Below are positions 53,054 to 63,600 of a stretch of DNA of 64,000 nt, in pieces (position 1 is the first letter of the stretch; each line of letters starts with the position of its first letter). This stretch comes from MFD01213-c1 sp963704405. Its GTDB lineage: Bacteria; Planctomycetota; Phycisphaerae; Tepidisphaerales; Tepidisphaeraceae. The notes under the pieces are model-generated. The model ran no database searches. It saw only the letters and a program-made list of their open reading frames with translations, and was not told where the DNA came from. The DNA lies in contig OY969903.1 of NCBI GenBank assembly GCA_963704405.1, positions 1,860,001 to 1,924,000 of the forward strand, given 5' to 3'. Position numbers and translations under genes: made by a program.

Positions 53054-54286
53054 ATGGCATTTTCTGAATCGAAAACTCTACGTGATTCAGGAATTGAGGA
53101 TGCCCAGTCAGACACGCCTCCCAAGATAGATTCCCAGTCGCCACTACCCTTGCGCAGCGTACATACCACCAGCTTTGCGCAGATCCTGTATCAGTACGCC
53201 AGCACCCTGGCGGTGACAACTTATCAGGCAGGGAAGTTGGTGTTGTTGCGGCCGGAGGCGCAGCCGAGGGGACCAGTGCTCAACACGCATTTTCGCAACT
53301 TCAACCGGCCGATGGGATTTGCCTGGGAGCGTGGCCGCTTTGCGCTGGGCACGACCGGGGAAATATGGGAATTTCATGATATTCCTGCCGTGGCGGCCAA
53401 GCTGAAGGTGCCGCCGTCTACGCCGGCCAATGACGCAGTTTTTCTGCCGCGGCGATGTGATTTTACTGGTGATGTGCAAGTGCATGAAATGCTGTGGCTG
53501 CCGCGCTCGCCGGTCGGGATAACGTCGGATTCGTTGTCGGAACTATGGTTCATCAACACCCGCTTTTCATGCTTGGCGACCCGGAGTGATCAGTTCAGTT
53601 TTGTGCCGCGATGGCAGCCGCCATTCGTTACCGCTTTGTCGCCCGATGATCGATGTCATCTCAACGGCATGTGCCTGCGCGACAATGAAATCCGCTATGT
53701 CACGGCTTTAGGAGAAAGCGATGCTTCAGCAGGTTGGCGGGAAAATAAACGCGCGGGCGGCATTTTGATGGATGTGAAGTCGGGCCAGATCATGACGCGC
53801 GGACTTTCGATGCCGCATTCGCCGCGCTGGCGGGAGGGGAAGCTGTGGGTTCTTGAAAGCGGCAATGGCGGCGTGGGCGTAGTGGATGAAAAGAGCGGCA
53901 CGTATCAGGAGGCTTGCCGGCTGCCGGGCTTCACCCGCGGCTTGGACTTCCTGGGGCCATATGCGTTTGTCGGGTTGTCGCAGGTGCGCGAAACTGCAGT
54001 GTTTAACGGCATCGCAATCGCCGAGACGCCGCAGGAACAGCGATGCTGTGGTGTTTGGGCCATTGATACACGCAGTGGCCAAATCGCCGGCTTTGTGAAG
54101 TTCTCAGATGCGGTGCAGGAAATCTTTGCGGTGCAGGCGCTGGCGGGATTGCGATGGCCAGAAGTGCTGAACGAAAATCAGAAGCAGATCGCCGAGAGCT
54201 ATGAACTGCCGGATGAGGCGCTGCGCAAGGTGCCAGTGGAGCTGCGTCAGCCAAGAGAAAAAAGATCTTCTTCGAATTCCGCATAG
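53054..54286 (+). CDS. TIGR03032-family protein
   Basis: 410 residues. It matches the TIGR03032 family of uncharacterised proteins: TSFAQILYQYASTLAVTTYQ, AGKLVLLRPE, HFRNFNRPMGFAWERGRFAL, VHEMLWLPRS, ELWFINTRFSCLATRSDQFSF, HLNGMCLRDNEIRYVTALGE, SMPHSPRWREGKLWVLESGNGG and GFTRGLDFLGPYAFVGLSQVRE. Repeated beta-strand blocks suggest a propeller, and no signal peptide is visible. Members often sit near tetratricopeptide or surface-protein genes; the role is unknown. A hairpin follows the stop, and the giant surface protein starts 315 bases later on the same strand. Confidence 0.88.
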   Translation: MAFSESKTLRDSGIEDAQSDTPPKIDSQSPLPLRSVHTTSFAQILYQYASTLAVTTYQAGKLVLLRPEAQPRGPVLNTHFRNFNRPMGFAWERGRFALGTTGEIWEFHDIPAVAAKLKVPPSTPANDAVFLPRRCDFTGDVQVHEMLWLPRSPVGITSDSLSELWFINTRFSCLATRSDQFSFVPRWQPPFVTALSPDDRCHLNGMCLRDNEIRYVTALGESDASAGWRENKRAGGILMDVKSGQIMTRGLSMPHSPRWREGKLWVLESGNGGVGVVDEKSGTYQEACRLPGFTRGLDFLGPYAFVGLSQVRETAVFNGIAIAETPQEQRCCGVWAIDTRSGQIAGFVKFSDAVQEIFAVQALAGLRWPEVLNENQKQIAESYELPDEALRKVPVELRQPREKRSSSNSA

Positions 54287-54287
54287 C

Positions 54288-54327
54288 AGCCCATAGCAAA
54301 AGTCCCGCGCGACTTTTGCCACGGGCT
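54288..54327 (+). terminator. Hairpin after the TIGR03032 gene
   Basis: AGCCC-ATA-GCAAAAGTC, loop CCGCGC, GACTTTTGC-CAC-GGGCT: a perfect 9-bp stem extended by five more pairs, immediately after the stop codon. No U-run follows, so it may be a transcript-end stabiliser rather than a true terminator. A run of nine T lies further on at about 54433. Confidence 0.45.
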
Positions 54328-54442
54328 GATAGCGTCAATCGAACAGCTACGACGATCAAATTCAGTTCATTGTTAAAATCATACGCGCGGAAACTGCGCG
54401 TTCGCTGTCTGCATTTGCTGAAACACGGGGCCTTTTTTTTTA

Positions 54443-54470
54443 TTGCGTTTTATATGTTCTAATGTAGATT
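54443..54470 (+). promoter_or_regulatory. Weak candidate promoter of the giant surface-protein gene
   Basis: TTGCGT (54443-54448), 16-base spacer, TAGATT (54465-54470). Both boxes are imperfect. A 130-base untranslated leader would follow. Confidence 0.3.
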
Positions 54471-54600
54471 ACGTCCAAACGGGCGGGCTCTTTGCGACAT
54501 GGCTTATCGCGTGAAGAGTTGGGGCTCGGGGAACGATTCACCTTCTCGACTGTCGGGCAGCGATTCCAACAGCACAATTTAATTCTCACGGAGCATCCTC

Positions 54601-57600
54601 ATGCCAGCACGGATGGATCAATGGGCGGCGGGCGTTCATCATTTGTTTAAATCCCGTCGAAAACTGGCGAAGTCGCAGCATCGGCTGAACAAAGCGATCA
54701 TCGAGACGCTGGAAACGCGGACGATGCTGTCGATTACCGTTACCAGCTCGGCCGATGACGGAAGTACGGGGACGCTCCGGTGGGCAATCGGGCAGGCTAA
54801 TACAGCGGGTGGTGATCAGCAAATTCATTTCGCGTCGTCGCTTACCAATGGTAGCGGATCAACAATCTATTTGGGTGGCACCCCGCTTGAGCTGAACGAT
54901 CAAACCGGCACGCTGACAATAGATGGTACTCTTAATGATCGGACAAGAATTGATGCCCAGGGCCAAAGCACGGCTTTCGTCATCGCTGCTGGCTCAAATG
55001 CTGTTCTAAAGGAGCTGACAATTAGCGATGGCAACGGCATTTATATGGATGGCGTTCTAAATGGCGGAGCAATAACCAACAACGGAAATCTCGCCATTGC
55101 GCAATCTGTGATCAGTGGAAACTCTTCTAGCTACTCGGGTGGTGGAATTTATAATCTTGGAAATTTATCGATTGATGAATCTAATATCAGCAATAATTCT
55201 ACCCCATTTTTTGGGGGCGGTGCCTATAATGGGAAAAATAGCAGTGCGTCGCTTACGATTAATAACTCCACCATCAACGGAAATTCTGCAGCATATGGGG
55301 GCGGTGTCTATGATGGGAACAGTGGCAGCGAGTCGCTTACTGTTAGCAACTCCACCATCAACGGGAATTCTGCAGAATGTGGCGGCGGAATTTTTGATGG
55401 CTTTGGAGAGATTTCCATTTCTAACACTACCATTAGCGGAAATACTGCGTCATTTGGGGGCGGCATTTATGGCGGTCAGTCTACAAATATCAGTATTACC
55501 AATTCTACGATCAGCCAGAATTCCGCAACCGATGACGGAGGTGGATTTCATAACGATGGGACTGCAATAGTTGTCGATTCCACGGTTAGCGGCAATTCCA
55601 GTGAGGGAAATTCCGGTGGAATCTATAGCTATATCCAACTGACTTTAATTGACTCCACGATTAGCGGAAATACTGCACAAGTCGAGGGGGGAATTAGTGC
55701 TAGCACCCTGACAGCCATAGATTCGACCATCAGTGACAACTCGGCGTCGTATGGAGCCGGAGGGATTGCGAGCGGAACTGCGGTGTTACAAGGCACAATA
55801 GTGGCTGGGAACATGGCTTCAGACCTGCAAGGGAGTTTTAGCGGCGATTACAACTTGATTGGTGATGGCAGCGGAGGACTATCTTCTGCCGCATCAAGCC
55901 ATAACCTTCTTGGAACGATTTCTTCGCCGATCGATCCTCATTTGGGGCCATTGGCATATTATGGGTCGGGAAATTATGGTCTGACGCAGACCATGCCCCT
56001 ATTGCCCGGCAGTCCTGCCTTGAACAGCGGGTCGGCGTTTAATGATGCCGATGGCAATCCGATTACGACAGATCAACGCGGCTTCTCCCGCACCCAAGGC
56101 TCCGCTCCGGACATCGGCGCTTTTGAAGTGCAGACAGTCACTGTCGCAACAGCGGCAGCGGCATCGCCGAGTTCGGTGACTGGAACTACCACGAACCTGA
56201 GTGTATTGGGCGCTGTAAACGATGGAGAATCGGGGCTGAAATACACATGGGCCACCACCGGCACACCGCCGGCAGCGGTGACGTTTTCTGCCAATGGTAC
56301 TCATGCGGCCAGAAATACAGTTGCCACTTTCACCAAGGCGGGGACCTATAACTTTCTCGTTACTATTGCCGACCAGCAAGGATTTGCGGCCACCAGCACG
56401 GTATCTGTTGTTGTTGGTGCCACCGCTACGAGCATTCAAGTCAGTCCCACTTCCTCGGCCCTTAACGAAAATGGCACGCAGGCTTTTGCGGCGACAGTGA
56501 GGGATCAATTCAGCAACGTGATTGCGAATCCTGGGGTGAGTTGGAGCATTGCCGCTGGAGTCGGGACGGTTAGCTCTTCAGGTATGTACACTGCGCCCGC
56601 CGGCACGGGTTCTGCCACGGTGCGGGCTGCAATTGGCTCGTTGTCTGCCAGTGCTACGGTGACCGTGACCAATGCGACTCCCACTATTGCCACTGCGGCC
56701 GCCGCCTCACCCAATCCCGCTTTGGGGACAACCAGCCATTTAAGCGTTCTGGGAGCCGATGACGGCGGCGAGAGCAATTTGACCTATACCTGGGCGGTAT
56801 TGGGAGTGCCACCCGCCGCCGTGGCATTCTCGGCGAACGGCAGCAACGCCGCCAAAAACACGATTGCCACCTTTACCGCGCCCGGCACGTATAACCTTCA
56901 GGTCACGATAACAGACCAGTTGGGATCGAACACAACAAGCCCGCTTACTGTTAACGTGGTTTCAACTCTTGCCAGCGTTCGGGTTGATCCGATCTTGTCC
57001 ACGCTTCAAACGGGTGAAACGCAACAGTTTACCGCAACATCTCTCGATCAGTTCGGCGTTCCGCTTGTCAGTCAGCCAAGCATCACTTGGAGTATCACAA
57101 ATGGGGGCGGCACAATTAACTCTTCGGGTTTGTATACAACCCCCGCTATCGCCGGACCAGCCACTGTTCGCGCCGCAATTGGAGCGGTCTCGGGCGGCGC
57201 CAGCGTTACGGTGACGGCGGGAGATCCCCTTACGATTAGTGGGCCGAATGTCGCACAAGTAAACGATGTCGTTCATTTGCATGCCAGCGGCGGTAACCTA
57301 TCCGGGGGTAGCGGCCCGATCATCTACATCTGGAACGTAACCAAGGATGGAAAGACATACGCAACTGGCAACACCGCCGATATGAGCTTCGCGGCAACGA
57401 CCGGCGGATCTTACGCTGCGACTGTAACAGCCGTCGGTGATGCTGCTGGCCCCAGCCGCACGACCCAGCTTGTAACTGTGCAAGCCTCCAGTGTCGAAAC
57501 ACTACCGATTATTGGCTCAAGCACTATCGAAGTGGGTCATATTTCCGGCTTCACGTTCAGCTTCGGCACCCGCTTCTCATCCGCCGAAATAAATACTTGG

Positions 57601-60600
57601 TACACGGAAGATGATGCTATTTTCCACCCGGGACCAACTTTTACCTGGATTTTGCAGGATGCAAATGGAAACGTACTTAACAGGGTGGAAGGATTGATTG
57701 GACGCAATCCTAATCCTGATGCGCCTCCTTCACCGCCTCAAACTTTGTTGTTTAACGCCGCAACGACCGGCGTATATACGATCCAGCTACAGATCGATTA
57801 CGAAGGCACGCAAAAATTCCAGGACACAAAAACGGTCACAGCCGTACCGGCGGCCAATAATAGCTTTACGAAGCAAGCGTTTGATGATGGAAGAGGAGTC
57901 GCTAACGGGCTATTTCTTTTCGAGACGGCCACGGACGCAGTTGAACAACCTGATCATTCCATTCTGGTTGTGAGTCCCGGCGACCTCGAACGTGATTCCA
58001 TTGGTGATCCGCAGTATCCAGTCTCGATCGGGTGGACAATTACTCGGCTAAAGCCGAACTTAACACCCGATCCTACATTTGGCGAGAATCCGGAAGTTGA
58101 AAAGGCTGGCATAGTTCATGGCGACCAAGCCAATATTTTAACGACAATCCCGACCCCCGATCCACTTAAATGGGATTCCTCTCCCTATGAAAGCAAATTT
58201 ATCCTTCCTTGGATAAACATAACAAACGTTCATATTGCCCTGCAGAGCGATGGATATATTATAGTGTCCGGCGCTTTCATAAATCCATTCGAGCAATTGC
58301 ACTATAATGATAACGGCGGGATTACGAGCGACGAGGCCGACAATGCTCTTCACTATGACGAGAGTGGCGAAGACTCGGACGGCGGCGGACAAACAGCGTG
58401 GATTGTAGCGAGATACAAGCCTACCGGCGAGCTCGACACAACATTTGGCAATAACGGTTTTTCCTACGATGATAATCCTAATTTGGGGTTTCTTCAGTCA
58501 ATGGTCATTGATGGGAAGGACCGTATTTTACTTGGTGGTTCTGGATATGTTCCCATAGATCCGCCATTGGATCCGCTGTACGGTACCGTGCTTGCCCCTC
58601 CAGTCCGCTCAGCTTTCGCAGTTGAGCGATTGACGAGGGATGGAACACTTGATAATTCATTTGGTGACGCCGGAACGGGCCGCGCTATCGTACCTGTGGA
58701 CTCAGATTCGCATTTCCATAGCGGTGGAGGCCCGGAATTTTCCCAGATATGGGGGACTGAGTCAATTGAGTCGATGATCCTGCAATCCGATGGCAGTATT
58801 ATTGCTGGCGGAATGACAAATGTATTTGCCAGTGCCCAGCAGGGCGATTTAGAAGATAATAACAGCGATATTCATGCCGGTCCGGATTGGGGTGGTTTTG
58901 CATTAATTCGCTTGACGGATGCGGGGATTGTCGACAACTCATTCGGACCCAATAATAATGGTCGTGTCATCGACTACATATCCGGTGATCTCTCTCATAA
59001 CGCGGCCATCCGAAGTCTGGCGTTCAACGCTACGGGACAGATTATCGCCATGGGCTTTGCAGGCGATCAAGAGCTCATTAATGACAGTGGAACCGTACCT
59101 GACGTTTTTGCAATAGCTCGGTATTCCAGCAACGGCATTTTGGATACATCCTTCGGCACTAATGGATTTGTCACATCGAATTTTACGTATGGAAATGCTC
59201 TGGCATATGATGGAATTGTTACACAATCCGGCGATATCGTTATGGTGGGGCAGACTTATTCGGGCGGACTCATAGCCGCTTTTAACAGTGATGGAATCGC
59301 TCAACCGGCTTATGATGGGGTTGGACATGTCATAGCAAACGCTTCTGCTCTTGATTTGCCGCGCAAAGTCATCGAGTTGCAAAACCATGATATTTTGTAT
59401 GTGGGTGCCGGCACCGTTGGTCCCCAATTTAGTTATGATAGTTACTATGGGCAAGCCGTGGCGGTTAGATATCACCCGGCTGAGCTGCGTTTAGGCGCAC
59501 TCGTCGCTACGGCGACGCCGGCAGGCCCCATCAACTTGACATGGGAAAACCTCGGTAGCGGGCAGGATGGCTTCCAGATCAGGCGGGCTACGTCCGAGGC
59601 TGGCCTCGCATCGGACGATTCGCTGCTTGCGAGCGTGGGACCCGATCAATCCGTATACACAGACTCCGAGGTCGCTCCAAACACAACCTATTATTATCGT
59701 GTCACCGCCTTCACCACGGTGGGCGCTCTGGCCCATATCGGCGCTGAAACAAATACCGCTCATGCCACGACCACACCCATTGATACCAACTACATTCTGT
59801 CCGATACCGTGCGGGTTCCCATAACCGGGGACATCGTCTCGTCAACATTATCGTTGAAGGCGGGCGTGCATTATCTCATCACGGCCAGCGGGTATTTCGC
59901 TATTGACGATAATCCCGACGCTTCCAGGCGGAAACATGGCGATGCCTATTATGGCCGGTATATTCCAAATCCCGAACCGTATAGCTTGCTGGGCGGCCAT
60001 GTGAAGTTTGGTGTTGGCATCAGCAGCGTCATCGACACTTCAAATAATGTCACGACGCTGGGACCAAACACGATTCCATATTGGGGCGATCCGAGCACAA
60101 CGGAGGACCATCGATACACAATCAGCTACACTCCCGACCACGACGGCACGATTCAATTCGCTTACCACGACAGCTATTATCCCGACAATGAGCCGGGCTA
60201 TACGTTGCAGGTCGACATTTATCACTCCCAGGCTGGATCGCCTGCCCAGCTTGTCGCTGCCGCGGATCGTGCTTCCCGGCAGATCAACTTGAGCTGGCAG
60301 AATACGGCGGCCGACGCCACCAGCATCGTGGTTCAGCGAAGCGGGCCTGATGGATTTGAGACCATCGCGACATTGCCACCTGAGGATGAGGCGTACGTCG
60401 ATACCTCGGCCGCATTCAATGTAACTTATTCATATCGCCTATATGCGGTGAACGCAGATAGCCAATCAGAATATTCTGATGAAGCATTTGCCGCCCTGGT
60501 GAATTTGGCGCCGGTGGTCCAGCATCTCGATGTGCAGCCGGCTAATATGGACCAGCAGTTCATGATGTCCGTCCAGGCTTCTGACCCTGATGATGCCATC

Positions 60601-63600
60601 CATCCTTTGACGTATGCTTTGGAAGGTGCTCCAGACGGAATGCAGATCGACTCTCTGGGGCAGATTTCCGGATGGACCCCAGATATTATCCACTATAGTT
60701 ACGGCCAGATTGTCCAGTGGACGGTTGTGGTACACGATTTTGATGGTGGCGTCACCCGGCAGGTATTTTCAGCAGCCATCATCCCACCCCTTAGCTACAT
60801 TCCAACCGCTTCGGTGCTGCCGCATGTGATCTCACAGACACCCACCACGTTAACGCTTGGCGTAACGGGCAATGATGATTCAGGCGGCGATGACATTTTG
60901 TATGAGTGGCAGGCAATATCGCGCCCGCCATTAACGTCTCCGCCGACTTTTTCAGTTAATGGCTCTCATGACGCCTCACAGACGGTGGTCACGCTGAACG
61001 GCACCGGCACCTATAGTTTCCGCGTTCTGATGGGTCGGCCCGGCTGGTCATTCATCTACCCGGGAAGCAGTGACTTGCCTAATGTCCAGGTTTTGCAGGT
61101 GCTCACCAGCGTCGTGGTCGCGCCTACCATAACGACCGTCGATCCAGGACAAACCGCGACGTTCGCCGCGGTCGCGCTGGATCAATTCGGAAAACGCCTG
61201 GTCACCCAGCCCACATTCACCTGGAGCATTGCCGGCGGAACCGCGGGCGGCACGATCGACTCCTCCGGCGTCTATACGCGGCCGGCGTCCGTCACTGGCA
61301 GTCCCAGCGCGATAATCAACGCAACAGCTACCGTAGCCGGTGTAACTTGTTTGGGAGTGGCCGATGCGGTTGTCCCGGCCGTTGCTCCCACACCGCCGAC
61401 GCTGGATGAAGAAATCCAGGCCCTGAGCTTCTCGCAGGTTCAGCTCACCGCGCTGGTAACGCCCCTGCCCAGCGCTCCCGGCGACCTCACCTACACCTGG
61501 CAGGTAGATAGCGCCCTCCCCGCTGGTGCTCATATGCCGACATTCAGCGTCAATGGGACTTCGGATGCAAAGACGACGATTGTCACCTTCGACGACCGCT
61601 TCCCGCTGAATTACGATCTCACGCTGACGGTGCGCGATAAACTCGGGGTGGCGACGCCTGACACGTTCTCCATCATCGATCAGCGCAGTTTTACCCAGAT
61701 CGATCTAACCCCCCTGCTCAGCAACGTTGGTGTGGCCAAGGCCAAGACCTATACCGCCAAGGCGGAGGATAATTACGGGCGGGCGATCACGCCGCAGCCA
61801 TCTTTTGTGTGGAAGGTCGATGGCATTGTAGTGAGCGGTATCACCAGCGGTTCATTCACCTACACTGCTCCTTCCGCAGGCGGCACGCACTCCATCGAAG
61901 CCGATGCCACCATAGGCGGCGTCACAGAAACGTCGGTTGCCAAGGCGATCGTCGTCCCCTCCGGGCCGCCGATCATGACGATTGTCTCTCCCGGAACGGC
62001 AAACAGCGCAGGCGCTCCGGTCATCAACAATGATACGACCGTCTCCATTGTCTCCGACAACCCCGATGGAGACCCCGCCCCCTGGCAACTGTGGCTTGTC
62101 TCCTCGGCCGGCAGCAAATCTCTGCTGTCCAGCGGCGACAGCTCCGCCGGCACTGCCCCCAGCAATGGAGCAGAAGTGGCCACGCTGCATCCGTCGCTGC
62201 TCGCCAATGGTTCCTATACGCTGCAATTGACCCTGCCCGATGGCACTGTCCAGGACAGCAAGTACATCAGCGTCGAAACTCAGCTCAAGCTGGGCAGCTT
62301 GAATCTGCCATTCACAGACCTGCAGGTTGATGCGGCAGGCGGGACGCCGATCACGGTCACGCGCGTCTATGACTCAATGCAGGCCGGCGTTTCCGGAGAT
62401 TTCGGCCCGGGCTGGCGCTTGGACATGTCCGACTCAACACTGCGGACAACCGTCACTCCGGCGATCGGCAAGAGCCAGAACAATTCAGGCATGCGCATGG
62501 GCGACATCGTCTATATCACGACGCCCGGCGGCGGCGAGCAGGCGTTTCAATTCCTGCCTCAGCAGGACTCGATCGATCCGACGAATCCGCTGGCTGCTCT
62601 TCTGCAAAACGTCATCAGCTATAAGCCGCAGTTTGTAGCGGTAGATGGCAGCCTGTCGAAGCTGGATGTGGCGATGAGCTACACCGATAACCTGGGAACA
62701 ACCATTCCCATCGAACTGGAGCAGATTGACGGCGTCTTCTACGATGCCGCCAGCGGCGATGCCTATAACCCCGCCAGTTCCTCCCATCCTCTGGGATCGA
62801 CCGGTCCGATCTTCGGCAACACCTACACCGTCACCAGCCGCACGGATAAGAGCGAATATGAGATCAACGCCGCCACCGGCGATTTAATCGAAGCCAAAGA
62901 TGCCCAGGGCAACCTGACCGGCACCAGCGGCCCCGGTGGCGCTTCGGTCGCATTCCACCGCGATAGTTCCAGCCGCATTGATGGCGTGAAGCAGAGCGGC
63001 GACAGCACGTGGATTCGCTACGGCTATGATCCTGCCAGCGGCGACCTGATCGGCACGATTGATCGAGCGACCGGGCCCTCCGGCCAGGAGCTCAAGACCA
63101 CTTACTCTTATGCCAATCTCCTGGTCACGCCGTACAACGGCGCCGGCACGGTCTACGCCGTTCTCAGTTCCTCTGATGGTAAGGTGTGGGACACAACTAC
63201 AAATACTTTCGTCACGATCAACAACGCCAACTGGTCGCATTACGCGGTGCCGATGACCGGTGTAGGAACGTGGATGGATGGGACCGAATGGTATTCCGGT
63301 GCGGTGCCTGGTGCGATTCCATCGGGCACGGTTCTCAATGTCAGCTATCGTCTTCGGTCCGGTTCGGCTGCCGCTTCAACTGACACACAGGTCGACAGCG
63401 AATCCAACCGCTGGACCGCACAACAATCACACTATCTCAGCGGCATCGAAGACCCGCGTGGCGTACGGTCGCTGGCCGCCCAGTATGATCCCTCCGGCAA
63501 CGGCCAGCTTACACAGTTGTCGGATGCCACCGGCCAATCTGCGCCGGTGAGCAATGGCGGCGTGGTGGGCAAGAGCAAGGTCGTCACCGATCTGTCCGGC

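Noticed and set aside
55000..55800. CRISPR-like or DNA tandem repeat array
   Set aside because: The repeats are imperfect, of variable spacing, and are explained by beta-helix protein repeats in the giant ORF.
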